NCBI GenBank assembly: GCA_936450465.1
Contig: OW388296.1
Location: 37,600,023 to 37,664,022 of the forward strand
Reading direction: 5' to 3'
DNA: 64,000 nucleotides
DNA from: Gibbula magus
Lineage: Eukaryota; Mollusca; Gastropoda; Trochida; Trochidae
Part shown: one piece after another, positions 32,400-44,600 of the stretch
Layout of the letters: each line of letters starts with the position of its first letter
How positions within the stretch are numbered: the stretch's first letter is position 1
Made by a program: the position numbers and the translations under genes
Notes under the pieces: model-generated
What the model was told of the DNA's origin: nothing
Databases searched by the model: none
The model's input: the letters and a program-made list of their open reading frames with translations, nothing else

Positions 32400-33420
32400 C
32401 TTGGTGCCCGACCGTTTACGTTTTGGGCTGACACAGTGCCGCTAACTTTTTGGAGTCACTCAAGATTTAGGTCAACCTTGTACATAAAATGTCCCCAGGG
32501 CAATATTCATGTTCATAGAATCATGAAATTTGAACTGAAGTTGGGTATCTCTCTACCTATGTAATTTTTATAAATATAAAGTATATTAATGAATATGCAT
32601 TGTTTTTAAACGGCAAAGACGTTTTAGCTTAAATAACCAATGGTAACGTGTGTGTATATCTTTGTTTACTAGCTTGGAAATTTACTGTGTTCAAAACTGT
32701 AACTTAATTTTTATTTTTTGAGAGTGTGTTTACTTTCTACATGCGACCTTTAGTTTACGAAATAATACAAGGTATATTTATGTTATCATTTTGTTGAACA
32801 TTGTTCACCGTGACGTCATTGACAAACAATGACCGTAAAATGTGCATGGTACTCTTTCGTACATTTTAAAAATACAAGCAGAGTGGTTGATGTTTCACTC
32901 ACCGATACCTATTGTTTCTAGCTTGAGCAAGGTATAAATTTCGGAAACCTTTGAAAGGAAATTAATATCATGGTTCAATAGTCCGTAAGCGAAACCCGTT
33001 TTCAGTGGGTAAAACATATTTTGATAGCTAGAAATGCAAGGCTATTAATTGAAATAGATTTGCAAACTAATATACATTGACATCCGTGTAGAATAGTTTT
33101 TCATTGGCGTTTTGAGTGAAACTCCATGACGATCATTACAACAAAACTGGGGGAAATATGTCAGTGCTGTATCACGACATTTTTAGCATCACAGTTTCAC
33201 TGCATTCCGTTTGCAAAATATTAAAAATACAGAGTGTACTAGCACATGAACATATCTTGAATCATGGTAGGTGTGTACAACATACATCATTTACTAAAAT
33301 ATAAATCTATGAAGCGAAAAATTGTATTACGGAATGCTCATTTCATGGAAGTCAAAATGAAAATCGTAAAATATTTTCGTAGACAACTCGGTTCGGTAAA
33401 CACATTAAAATGATCACACT
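32400..33420. other. Unannotated stretch
   Basis: AT-rich, with no convincing ORF, repeat or terminal structure. Confidence 0.5.
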
Positions 33421-33426
33421 ATAAAC

Positions 33427-33921
33427 GTGAAAAAAAACAAAAACAAAAGCTTCGAATTATGTTTACTATACCTAGTGGATGTCATGTTCTTACTTGAGAT
33501 GTGTGTGTGCCTTCAATTTGAATATCAGAAACGCATGTACCCGACCAAGACCAACGTGTACCAGTTGACGGATGGCTGTCCATTGCATAAGCTGCGCCCA
33601 CTTCACCCGCAAGCACGTACAATTGCATGGTGGCGCAATAAATATGACGGCAACGTTGTCGTGGTTCAATCTTTAGTTTTCTCAGTTTTCTGGGGTGACA
33701 ATAACTTATTTATTAGTACTATTATATGTAAAGTTCCTTTCAATTATCAAGACATCCAAAACAAACAAACTTCCGCAATGCTTGATATTAGCCTCGCCCC
33801 TGCTCAGCAAATTGTCTCCCCTATGACCATGTTTGACACAAGAGCTTCCTCGTGGATGAAAAAGACAATTTTAAGTGATAGGTTAATTTTATTAAAAAAG
33901 GATAAACTTATCATTTGTTAA
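33427..33921 (+). CDS. Unrecognised 164-codon open frame
   Basis: Long for chance in this composition. After a lysine/asparagine start it has a cysteine/leucine-rich stretch, then a less biased middle (YPTKTNVYQLTDGCPLHKLR, then HPQARTIAWW) and a basic end with ASSWMKKTILSDRLILLKKD. The track-style start codon at 33427 is GTG, and the first ATG lies within the frame. I recognise no family. A decayed transposon fragment or a single exon are both possible; a chance ORF cannot be excluded. Confidence 0.2.
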   Translation: MKKNKNKSFELCLLYLVDVMFLLEMCVCLQFEYQKRMYPTKTNVYQLTDGCPLHKLRPLHPQARTIAWWRNKYDGNVVVVQSLVFSVFWGDNNLFISTIICKVPFNYQDIQNKQTSAMLDISLAPAQQIVSPMTMFDTRASSWMKKTILSDRLILLKKDKLIIC

Positions 33922-34199
33922 TATTGCACAGGATTTGCATGTATCAATGATGCAATTTGTTTCAACTTTTATTTGTCAAATATTTCATTATTTCTTTTTT
34001 ATATTAATTTTAATTTGTTTGTTACACCTGTTAACACTATTTTACTTTTTGTTAAAACAGAAATTAACATGTAGTTTCCAACAAGTATGAACATTAATCA
34101 TGGTAGTGTCTGATGAGGAGAAAATATTATAATTAATGAGTATCCAGGTTTTAATAGTGATCTAAGAAGATAAGAAAACATATTAAAGATGAATATATA

Positions 34200-34400
34200 T
34201 GCATACACAGGACCAAAACTAGTGGAATCCAATTTCCGGATTCCTTCAGGATTCTCCCAGATCCTTAACCATTTGGTGTCCAGGAATCCGTAAATGAATA
34301 ATCTCCCATATCCCAGATCCGCCCAGATTCTTCCGGATATTTTCCCGGAAAGTATGTTTCTAAGAATACTGGAATCCGGAAATGTATACTTTTCCAAAAA
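34200..34400 (-). repeat. Dispersed ATCCGG-rich repeat, copy b
   Basis: Inverted relative to 7083-7388: cacaggaccaaaactagtgg here corresponds to the end of the other copy. It is shorter and diverged, with the same ATCCGG/GGATTC richness. The frame at 34451-34098 shares peptide words with the other copy (LDSTSFGPVY), which reflects DNA similarity. Confidence 0.6.
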
Positions 34401-34886
34401 TTTTGCCACACAAAGAATGTGTAATATTCTGGCAGTCATGCTTGACCTCACATCACCTCTCGGCTAATTAACACCTTGACTAATTGGATATAAACTATTA
34501 GTGTCTCGCTGTGGCAACAGGTGGGAGCAACTTGTGTTGCTTTAAATAGCTTCTTTCCTTTTATCATTTACTTTCACATGTTGTATATATATGCGGTACA
34601 TTTTCAACAGTGTCTTATTGGCCAACTTATGGCTTTTTGTTAACCATATTTTAGTTTGTTTATGAATTTTACAATATAATTGTCTTAATGATAGAAGACT
34701 AGAAACTTGCCATTGATTACACAACGATTAAAAAGAACCAATCACAAACATAGATGTAATGTAACAAATATTGATTTTATTAAAATACATTTAAAAAAAA
34801 TAAACCATAAACTGGAAAATTTTTATATTTATCATCAAATCAATAACAAATTCATATAAATAGAGCATTTCATTCAGTCTGTATAT

Positions 34887-35291
34887 ATGGTATATCAAAA
34901 TACAATAGAGGCATTGCCAATTTATTATGACACAATGGGACACACGTCCATAACTTCTCACGCTCTCACATCTTATTTGGACATTGGTAGTAGACTCATG
35001 AACAAATTCTGTGTAGAGGTCATGAGGCAATATGGCAAAGAATTCATCACACCCAACATGCACCTGCATTCCCACATACAGGAATCTATTGAGAGATACA
35101 ACAGACTGCTTTCAGACAAGCCAACGAACATGAATGATTTGCCAGTGCAGCTGATGCGAAAATTTAATATGTTTTCGACTTTCCATTTAGATTCAGTTAA
35201 TGAACTATTTCAAGATAAATATCTCAAACTTTCAGAAATGACGTCAAAGAGCTCTGAATCATCTACACAAGTGTCAAAGTATTCAGATTGA
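34887..35291 (+). pseudogene. EnSpm/CACTA-like transposase remnant (C-terminal region)
   Basis: The 134-residue frame includes YGKEFITPNMHLHSHI, then ERYNRLLSDKPTNMNDLPVQ and LMRKFNM. These match, in order, a conserved stretch of animal EnSpm-type transposase proteins (consensus as I recall: PNMHLH-H, FERYNG-LG--PTNN, LMRKF). Between the HSHIQES and IERYN parts about 16 residues containing the usual YGP-FW segment are missing, in frame. The frame ends in a Ser-rich tail (SSESSTQVSKYSD) and lacks the catalytic DDE region. It lies 2.2 kb from giant copy 2 but outside it. It could be a relic of an autonomous relative. The motif match was made from memory and should be tested. Confidence 0.5.
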
Positions 35292-35294
35292 AGT

Positions 35295-36105
35295 AACAGT
35301 ATTTGCGACAATACACAGATGTGCTTATTTTTAATTGATTTGATTAATTTAATGAAATTACTCACTTGCAATACACACACATATCCCATATATTACTTGG
35401 CTTAATTACATATACTATTTAGTTGAAACAGAACAACACTGTAATGTGTAAATATTGCTCCAAGACAGCTTGAAATTCAAATTCTTTCAGAAAGGCAGTT
35501 GTCATAACTTTGGTCATTACATTTAGCGATTAACAACATATATTATCGTTAAAATATTGTGTACGGTTATTGGAAGCGTTGTTATATCTAAATATCAATG
35601 CAGTTACAAAAACAGTGTGTGCTATACGTTTGTATTTCGTATTCATATTCTTATACATGGTTTGTAAGCACGTGTCTTATCATGAATACATTTATCATAC
35701 AATACGACGACATCAAACTCTACGTTCCATAACTCTCTCATTCAATAATGTGTATTCATGTTTATAGAATATGATAATAAAGTATTGCGTCGATTCATAT
35801 ATTATTCAATACCTGTACCTTGATTTTGAATATTCATTCATTCTTCTCACAGTTCAGATTATATTTAGATTGTAGCAAACTAATATGGCCTATGTTCGAT
35901 TTGTGAGGACAAGATATATGTTTTGATAAAAACTATGTTTAATTAATGTGTTTTATGGTTAAATTGCTACTGTTTACAACAATCAAACTAATAGCATACA
36001 TGTATGTGGTGTATCACTGAGAACAAATATCCGAAGTGTATATTCATTATGTACAATACAATTAAATACTCATGGAAATAAAATATACAGCGGATATTTT
36101 GTGTG
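35295..36105. other. Unannotated stretch
   Basis: AT-rich sequence without convincing frames or repeats. Confidence 0.5.
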
Positions 36106-36107
36106 TG

Positions 36108-36216
36108 AATACCATGATTATCTCATCGAGTGAGGTTGAACATTATTTTTAGCAGCCACGAGTGAGAATATATTACTCTTCTATCTCATGAGATGAGATG
36201 AGATAAACATGGTATT
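36108..36216. repeat. 109-bp inverted-repeat unit
   Basis: 20-bp arms AATACCATGATTATCTCATC (36108-36127) and its complement with one mismatch (36197-36216) enclose 69 bp. No clear target duplication. Possibly a very small MITE or solo palindrome. Confidence 0.6.
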
Positions 36217-36219
36217 TGT

Positions 36220-37516
36220 CAATGATTGACAATTATTCTATTTATTATATCGATATTCCTCTGAGTTTGAGTTTTGGGGAGATTATACATCTTAACAGTA
36301 CAACCTTAAATGTAGAGCTGATAAATAATTTTTTTCTGACAGCAAATGCATGTGTTTTCTGTGTTTATCCATGCGGAAACAAACTAAGATAATTAGTTTA
36401 TGATTGCGTGTTTACATGGATACGATATTCGACTGAGTCTTGACTTATAGAAAGTCTGTTACTGTACGTGATCATTGAAGCTTGTTGAAATACACAAATA
36501 GTTCAGTGAGGGTCGGTACTGCCTTCCTCATCACATGTTATATAATACTTGTGCTATATGTATATAAGAACATATGAAGGTGTCAAAATGTGTATCTTCC
36601 CCTACTAGTCTGGTAGCTAGTGGTATGTTGAAATACACAAACGGTTAACTGACGGTCGGGACAAAATAATTAATTTATGATCACCGCCGCCCCCCTGTAA
36701 TTACATCAGGACCCGAATTACCATGATCAATGAAGGGTGACGCACTCTCCTCCAAGCATGTTATGTAAGACACAGCACAAATCATTAAAGACCGATACAA
36801 ATCATATTTTTTTTCAGATTAAACTAAAAAAAAATTATTTGTCACAATTGTTCCTGGGATATGTTTATACTGAACGAAATGCGATGTTTGTTCGATATTT
36901 CAGTATGCATACATACACATGAGAGCTCATCACTAGTTCACTGTCAAGGCTATTATTTTTTTATATTATCGATCTCTCGTGGAATGCACTTCCATCAACC
37001 TAGTTGTTATTTCCATGTTTTTTTCCAAATATTTGAAACAGTTGTCCAACTGAATGTTTTCAGCTATTCAGAAAAGCCATGACATCACACATATGGATTT
37101 AGAAACATTTTACCTTCAGTCTATAAGGCTATATTCTACTGACCAACAATCGCCATATCCGTAGCCACAATGGTTCATAATAAGGAAATAAACATACTGT
37201 GTTTGAAAATCAGCGGTATATAACGGAATTGTTATAGCTTTAAATGAATAATTTAGAACTATAATAACTTAACTTGTTATAAGGTGTCGGAAAACAGCGA
37301 AAGTTTCGGAGCTCACTCTTTCTATAGACGGTAGCGTTTTGCACTCGGCGTCAACATTCAAGATTATTTCTGCAATATTTTCAAAATAAACATCGGTATT
37401 ATTGCATAGATTTTGGAAATAAAGTTTTAGTTTAGTGTATTTTGCATTCCAATAGTTTTCGAAAGGTAAAATAGCCGGCTTTAACTATTTTGTCACGCGC
37501 ATTGAATTTATTCAAG
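36220..37516. other. Unannotated stretch left of giant copy 2
   Basis: No coding or repeat features recognised, apart from twice-used words at 36485-36515 and 36625-36660 (ttgaaatacacaaa.gttcagtgagggtcgg-like), a weak direct duplication of ~150-bp spacing. Confidence 0.45.
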
Positions 37517-37519
37517 AAT

Positions 37520-37850
37520 CACTGGGAAAACAAATGATATTTAATCATTTACTCCTATTTAATCCCGGAGTAAATATCATCTTTAGTCATATTTAATCCC
37601 GGAGTAAATATCATATTTAGTCATATTTAATCCGGAGTAAATATTTGTAAATATTTGTAAATATTTGTAAAGTTTTGTAAATATGTTATTTAATTCAGAT
37701 TAAATGTTTGTAAATATCATCTTTAATTAAGATAAAATATTTGTAAATATCATCTTTAATCAAGATTAAATGTTTGTTAATATCATGTTTATATGATATT
37801 CAATATTTGCAAATATAATTTTAAATGATATTAAATATATTGTCTTTAAA
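37520..37850 (+). repeat. Left subterminal repeat array of copy 2
   Basis: About 330 bp of interleaved short motifs: tttactcctatttaatcccg, ggagtaaatatcat repeated, then (gtaaatattt)n and aatatcatctttaat.aagat repeats. Probable transposase-binding region by analogy with CACTA elements. Confidence 0.75.
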
Positions 37851-38643
37851 CGGAATGTAGCACGCCGTTCTTACGGAAATAAAGAGCTCTATAACGGGAA
37901 GGAAGTGTAAGCAGTGGCTTAATAATACTGTCCATCAATGAAAAGAGTTGTTAAATAAATAAACTTGATTCGTTTAAGCAATGAAACACTCCCTAAATTG
38001 AATTATGTCAAGGTGTAAAAAAAAGTAAATATTTATCATGTCTTTGGAGGGAATTTACAAGTTGAATACATAAAAATCAATATTTTATCATAAGTTTTTA
38101 TATATCGGAGTAAATGATCACTACCGGATAAAAGACTCAAATTTACTTTAAATGCGATCTCTCCTGTCATAAGTATATGAAACATGCATTGAGTTACTTA
38201 ATAATTCAAGAAAATAAAAGTTGTATCCATCATCACGGATAGACGGACAAGACAAGACTATATATCCCACAGTATTGCATGCCGGTGGGATAAAATAATA
38301 TTTTTACTTGCCAAAACATGAAGCCCGCAAATATGATAACATTTTATGAAATAGACAATTTCAGTAGCAAGCAATTGAATTTTGAACAAATTAATATTTT
38401 CCCTGGTTATAATATCAATCATCAGAAGACCGTCTACGCCATCTATATGATATAATACTATTTACGATGTTGATTTAGCTGTTTACACTGTGAATGTCCC
38501 GTTTTTCAAGGTAAATCAAACACTTTGAAAAGGAGGGTCTCTTAAAATTCCATTTCTTACAGTCCCTTTTCAATATTTGATAAAATGGTGATATTTTCAG
38601 AATACATACTTTTTTCAGAGTCTGAGTGTAAGACTATCATGTA

Positions 38644-39207
38644 CTCAACCGCAAAAGAAATGTCACCAGCCCCTAAATATTGCAGTCTGAGAAAATAGAT
38701 TTTGAATGTTTATGATGGACACATATTCATTGAAGAAGTAGTAACAAATTCATACGTTAGAGAATGATACTTTTACTTTTAATGTAAGTTCAAATACAGT
38801 TGCAGTGTTGAAATCGCTTTTTCAAAATGTTTTTGGGCCAGAGTATTTGGCATTTAAAATGTAGAAACTACATTAAAATACAATAAAATATGGTGTCGAC
38901 ATGAATAACCTTCTTGAACTTAAATTTGTTGACCCGTCTTTACTGTAGGATGTCATAAAAATGCCAAAAAAGCCACTTTGGACTCTCCTATCTCATCTAG
39001 TTAAGGATATTCGAAAACGTGGAGTTTGAGAATTGCCAATTGTTAAAAGTGTGTTTCTCAGAAATATGCATAGATAATGTTTTAAAAGTTCAGGTTTAGT
39101 TAAGTTTTCCTTCTGAAGACATGGTGTATCTCTGTTTCAGTCGTGAGTATCACTCGTGGAATGAATTATCTTGTATATTGTATGGTGACGTTTCTTTTGC
39201 GGTTGAG
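38644..39207. mobile_element. TA-flanked MITE nested in copy 2
   Basis: CTCAACCGCAAAAGAAATGT at the left, its complement at the right, TA on both sides (38642-38643, 39208-39209). It corresponds to 2402-2967 and 53723-54282 in the other giant copies, so it was carried in by the giant element. No ORF. Confidence 0.85.
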
Positions 39208-40184
39208 TACAGAATACACGAGCTAAATTTTACTGTTGAGTGTATAGACAATTAAATCCCGACGAACATCCTGTTTAGTGACTGCGTAAGCTATGTAAGG
39301 GAAAGCATGGGAGTAAGTGACACCTGAACACACAGTTGCGCAGATGTTTATCTATAACATACTCTTCATTTTTTCCAAACATATACATGCAAAGAACGAT
39401 AGTGTTTCCTTTAGTTCAACCTGGTTACAATACAATAGCAGGTGACATTATATTAAGGGTATACTATTTAACATTACAAGGATCAAACATATCAGTAAAG
39501 AAACAATATTCTTGATTGCTACCTTGCTAAACCAGATTTGCTGTTATGAAGTGGACCATAAATGCGTGACTTACAGTAAAAACTGGAACTACTGACCTGC
39601 CTAATTATGATCAATCAAGCCTCCTAAAAAGCAATCAGTATTTAGCCTGCTGTGATTTATGCAAAATGACAGACAGGAATATAATGTATGCCGATGCAAT
39701 CGCTAGTTAAAAATTTAATTAATGTTACCTTCCTTTCATGTTGAGACATTTACGTTAAGAATATATTCTTTTCAGAAATAGTTAAAACCTCCAAATGAAA
39801 AAGAAGAAATGTGCTCTAAACTGCTGTTTCATTAAAAGAACAATCATTTTTTCAAAAAATAATTACACATGTTACACAGAATGGAATTAAAGGACATACA
39901 AATGTAAATGTCTAAAAATAATCTAGCGACACTTCATCGCTGATTACTAACTCATATTATTACAACACACAACATAATTTGAAACATTTTTCGTTAATCA
40001 AGGAAAATTTTAGTGTACGATTTTGTACCGCATCTATACGTGAAAAGCATCAAAGCGTGAAAGCAGTTGAGTGAGCTGCAGGTGTTGTCGTATGTGATTA
40101 GTTTAAATACTGTACTGCAAAAAGTCTATAAACGATTAACAATCAGTAACTTTTAATCCAGTATCACCACAATGCCGACAGACA

Positions 40185-40400
40185 GACAGACAGACAGATA
40201 TTTTATTCAAGTCTCACCTCGATACATGTATACAGTAAATATATTTACATCATGATAAATGATGTCGAGCCACCCACCATCTACAGATAAATCACGAGTA
40301 TAACATATTGGAACGTTTGGTTAAAATAGAATGGCAGGTTTTGGCAGCAGTATTTAAAACATCCGGATGTGAGAGTATAAGACCTACTTTTTTTGCAACA
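40185..40400 (-). mobile_element. LINE 3' end with (TCTG)n tail, in copies 2 and 3 only
   Basis: On the minus strand the sequence runs gaggtgagacttgaataaaa tatctgtctgtctg, an AATAAA signal and (CTGT)n tail. Copy 1 (near 1410-1470) reads straight through the flanking cagtatcacca.a..atgaacgc context with different, shorter sequence. The retroposon therefore entered the lineage leading to copies 2 and 3. Coding part absent. Confidence 0.6.
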
Positions 40401-40468
40401 TGAACGCCCAGGGTTTGATGCACAAACTTCCCTCCAAATAAGCAGTTTAAATGTAAGTGTAATTTACG

Positions 40469-41398
40469 ATTAGATTACATCTTATAATCTTGATCTGCAT
40501 TTCATATGAGATTTTCTTTGATTAACTTGTAAAGTATGACAATTCAGGTCTGAATGATCTAGTGACAATAAATATACATGTCAAATATTGAAGGTCTATC
40601 ACTAAAAACCCGATGACCATAGTTATGTTTTTCAGAAAATACATCCTACACCAAGGTCACAAGGTCACAAGGTCAAAGGTTATGACCTCAGTGTGTGTCA
40701 TCAGAAACAACATTTCATAGGCCTATCCTGACAAATTAAAACACATTTATCAAGTTTCAAAGACATATCATTGATAAATCAAACGTCTTAGCCAAGCTAT
40801 AAGTTCAGTTTTAACCCACGGTCTGAAATGAGAAAGTCAAATGCTCTTATCAAGGGTCAATACTCTAAATACACAGGTCCGATAGGTTCCAAAAAGCACA
40901 CGCGTAACACATATGTATATCCAAAGCATGTGTAAATTTAAGTTTCAGAAAGATTGATCAAAAACTGTGGGAGGAGTTGATTTCAGAACACAGGTACATT
41001 TTTCAAGACGGGCGGACAGACAGATTCGCGCCACGACATAGACCCCTTTGGGTTTCACCCGGGGGTTATGAACTGTACTTGTGCAACACTGTACAGGTTG
41101 AATGTGAGAGTTTGTGTATATGTGTCCATGTTTGTTAACAATTATTTGTGTGTGAAGAAATAATTCATTGTAAAATCCATAATTTATGTATGTTGTTAAG
41201 GTGATTAGGAAGTGTGAGGTGTGTGAGTGCACGGACAGATGGTGGTTGAATTTAAGAGTGGTTATCTTATTTTATTTTCATTTGTATATTTCATACATAT
41301 AAATGTATATTTATCTTGTATAGCCTTCTGTTCTGGTGGCTCATATATTTTATTGAATCAAATGTATGTACCTCTCTGTCTGTCTGTCTCTCTCTCTC

Positions 41399-41433
<35 letters not shown>

Positions 41434-41436
41434 GTC
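40469..41436 (+). mobile_element. 0.97-kb retroposon inserted in copy 2, empty site in copy 1
   Basis: It is flanked by near-identical 7-mers ATTTACG (40462-40468) and ATTTCCG (41437-41443). Copy 1 keeps the uninterrupted site with one 7-mer (CGTAAAT, 1352-1358, minus strand). It ends in a (TCTG/TC)n tail at 41371-41436. It includes a cluster of AGGTCA words and a gtgggaggagttgatttcag segment that I associate with mollusc dispersed repeats. Minus-strand frame 41232-40945 (95 codons) is open in both copies 2 and 3, but shows no recognisable domain. Confidence 0.7.
40654..40688 (+). promoter_or_regulatory. AGGTCA half-site cluster (three direct, one inverted)
   Basis: AGGTCA occurs at 40654, 40662 and 40670, each separated by 2 bp (DR2 spacing), followed by the inverted half TGACCT at 40683-40688. 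This is the recognition word of many nuclear receptors. It is part of the repeated retroposon and recurs in copy 3 (55737-55771), so it may simply be repeat sequence. Confidence 0.45.
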
Positions 41437-42214
41437 ATTTCCGCATTTCTTCTTGATTAACTAAATTAGGGCTCATTAACAAGATAACAAACAGGTGTAA
41501 GTCATTAACTGTCGAATTTGCTTCGGCTCGTTAACAAGGGTGAGAATGACCGACGGTTAAGAAGGCATAAGCCGAATACACAAAATCATTAGAGAATGCA
41601 CACTTGAGTATTCAGAACCTCTTTAGGTTATAAACGTTGCAAGATTGACGATTGCCTAAACTAAAGGAGTATTTTTGGTGTAATGCATTACGTGAAATAA
41701 GGAGCAGATGGTAGTTGTTTTTACTGATTTAACAACTTTGCAATAATGAAAGGTACCCGTTGATTTGATTTACCCGCGAGTAATAAACAACATATACAAG
41801 TTTGAGAGCGAGGTATTGCATTTGCAGTTGGTTTCGTATTCCGACATGGATGACATTTATTGAATTGCTTGTTTTCATAGGATACATAACGGCTATCAGC
41901 TCGTGTAACATACATCTTAGTTTCACAGAATTGCAATATATACTGGCATATAGCACAGGTATTATTTACAGTATTGGTTAACAAGAGGTTACAGCTATGA
42001 ATTGTGGGGTTTCCGGTGTACTTATAAGATAAATTCTTTTTTCTAAAATTACTATAGGCGTTACATACAATGAGAAAAGGATATTCATATACAGTGTTAC
42101 AATTTCTTCAATCCCTTTGACTCATAGGAAACTTATAGTATATTTCTCGTTAGCGCATTATTTTCACAATAACAACAGTACACGCACCCACAGGAGTTGT
42201 TCAACTATACACCC

Positions 42215-42215
<1 letters not shown>

Positions 42216-42248
<33 letters not shown>
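42216..42248 (+). repeat. Poly-C homopolymer, 33 nt
   Basis: It matches the poly-G tract at 194-278 on the other strand of copy 1 and is absent at the equivalent place in copy 3. Homopolymer length is prone to assembly error. Confidence 0.9.
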
Positions 42249-42250
<2 letters not shown>

Positions 42251-43141
42251 ATCAATTAAGGAGACTGCCAAACCGGGGACAACCGTTCCAGCTCGTTAAC
42301 GAGGTGTGCAATATGACTGATAAAGATAGATTGAAATACCAAAGGGGTCAAAAATCAAATACACAGAGGTTCAGAATACACCTGTGTATTGAAGGTCGCC
42401 ATAGTCATTCATGTTGCTTTTATTGCCTGACAAACAAGTCTTGCTTCTATACAACAAGATATTCGGCATATGGTACAGAACAAAAACATATGCACTCACC
42501 ATGAGCAAAGAGTAACAATACAGATGTGAAATTACATGTTGATGTTTATTATAGTGATTTTTCTGTGTACCATTATAGACTGGAATAGAGTATATTTAAT
42601 AAAATCTGATGTGCCAAAATACCATATGTGATGATTTGAGTTCACATAATCTCACTCGACTTGAATATATATCCCAAAAGGCCACATATTTCACAATTAC
42701 TTAACGTTGAGTTATGTTTTCACATATGTACATGAAGCCGCATTTGTGCACCCATTTTACGTATCTATAGGACCCACTAGTAAACCAACTGTGTCTTCTT
42801 TAGATAAGTTTCCAAAATTACATTGATTTGCGCGCACGCCTGTCTTGGTGCATTGTAGTTATTCTCACTATACTGAACGGGGAAAAATAGTTATTTTCAG
42901 TAGCTGTCAGTTGTGCTCGATATATATCATCGATGATAACATTTGACATATGGGAACAACAAACTCAATGTAGAGAATCTAGGGAGGTTAAGACATAATA
43001 ACACATTAATACAACAGCATTTATTCCAGAGTTGTTGATATATCGACATGAAAATATACCTGACAGAAATCATGGGTACACAGAGGAACAGTTGATGGCG
43101 TTTACCACTGCGCTACCCCGCCCGTTATTTTTTTTAAAAAA

Positions 43142-44600
43142 TAAGTCATTTGTTCAAATCATAAACATTTATAACAAAACATGTTTTACCTTTAGTTTTA
43201 CTTTTTATCTGTTTTACTGCCAGAAAATGATTTTATATTTTACATTTTTTTTAGGATATCTGTGTCTCTTATGTACGTACATTTATACTCAAATATATAG
43301 CATTAACTTTCCATGTTTGTATATCATCCAGTCTCTCATAACCCTAAAATGTGGTTGTATATCTATATATATTTGTTATGTGAGGTGAGACCTTAACCGT
43401 CTGTCTGTGTATCTGAACAGAATATCTTAATTAAAGAGTTGTGATCATCACGGCCCGTGCACAGCGTGTATTGAGTTGTGTAATGCCAGTGAATCTCCTT
43501 TGGCTGCCGCTAATTAGGGGTAATAAATTAATTTCGGTTTAGCTTTGCATTGTCAGACAAAGGCGTTATTTGTGTAACGGCATGTATATTCCATTACATT
43601 CAAGAACTGAATTTTGATGACATTTTACTTAGGAGAAATAATTGTGTTTTGTCATCATTGAACCATGTTTTAATTATACCCTCCCGCCATCTAGATAATT
43701 CCGAATATTCTGTTAGTATCTCACCATAGCATGTGTATTATGCAGCAAATATTTTAAAAAGGGGGACGTGAAGTGATTTTGAGTTTAACGCCCCTCTCAA
43801 GAGTATTTCACGGCTGCTAGTATTATGGCAGGGAGAAAGCCCGCGAACCATGGTTCTACGCTGAAATTCAGTGTAGCATTGCACCCAAACCTCACTGCGT
43901 ATAGAACAGTTCTCTACTGCAGACAAAGCTGCTGTGATCTTGGCGGGGTTTGAACTCCGGATCCGAAGCCGAAGGCGTTTACCACCCGCTACCCGCCCCT
44001 TATTTTTAAAATACAAATTACATGTTGATTTGATCTTGAAATTATGTCATTTGTTCAAATCAGTAACATTTATAACAAGATTGGTTTTTCCTTTAGTTTT
44101 ACTTTTTTTACAATATCTGTTTAACTGCCAGAAACTGAGTTTATATTTTGCATTTTAGATGCATTTAGATGTATCTCTTATGTAAGTACATTTATACTCA
44201 AATATATAGCATTAACTTTCCATGTTTGTATATCATCCAGTCTCTCATAACCCTAAAATGTGGTTGTATATCTATATATATTTGTTATGTGAGGTGAGAC
44301 CTTAACCGTCTGTCTGTGTGTCTGAACAGAATATGTTAATTAAAGAGTTGTGATCATCACGGCCCGTGCACAGCGTGTATTGAGTTGTGTAATGCCAGTG
44401 AATCTCAATTGGCTGCCGCTAATTAGGGGTAATAAATTAATTTCGGTTTAGCTTTGCATTGTCAGACAAAGGCGTTATTTGTTCAACGGCATGTATATTC
44501 CATTACAGTCAAGAACTGAATTTTGTGATGACATTTAACGTAGGAGAGATAATTGTGTTTTGTCACCATGTTTTAATTGTACCCTCCCGCCATTTTGTAT
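43142..44600 (+). repeat. ~905-bp internal tandem duplication (1.6 units) in copy 2
   Basis: Sequence from aagtcatttgttcaaatca (43142) is repeated from about 44045, including the stretch gatcatcacggcccgtgcac and ctgccgctaattaggggtaa, ending near 44600. The complete first unit contains the SINE below. Copy 3 has the same arrangement (58190-59650), so the duplication predates their separation. Confidence 0.8.
43761..44003 (-). mobile_element. tRNA-derived SINE (copy in giant element 2)
   Basis: On the minus strand the head reads gggcgggtagcgggtggtaa, an A-box-like start, and ~35 bp later ggagttcaaaccccgcc, a B-box-like GTTCAAACCC. A body follows with gcagggagaaag..cgcg words, ending near 43761. 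This is the tRNA-head/body plan of mollusc SINEs. A head-only fragment at 43095-43135 belongs to the tandem duplication. Confidence 0.6.

Noticed and set aside
40945..41232. Conserved 95-codon gene in both giant copies
   Set aside because: Near identity simply reflects recent copying of the retroposon; no domain, and copy 1 lacks the whole segment.
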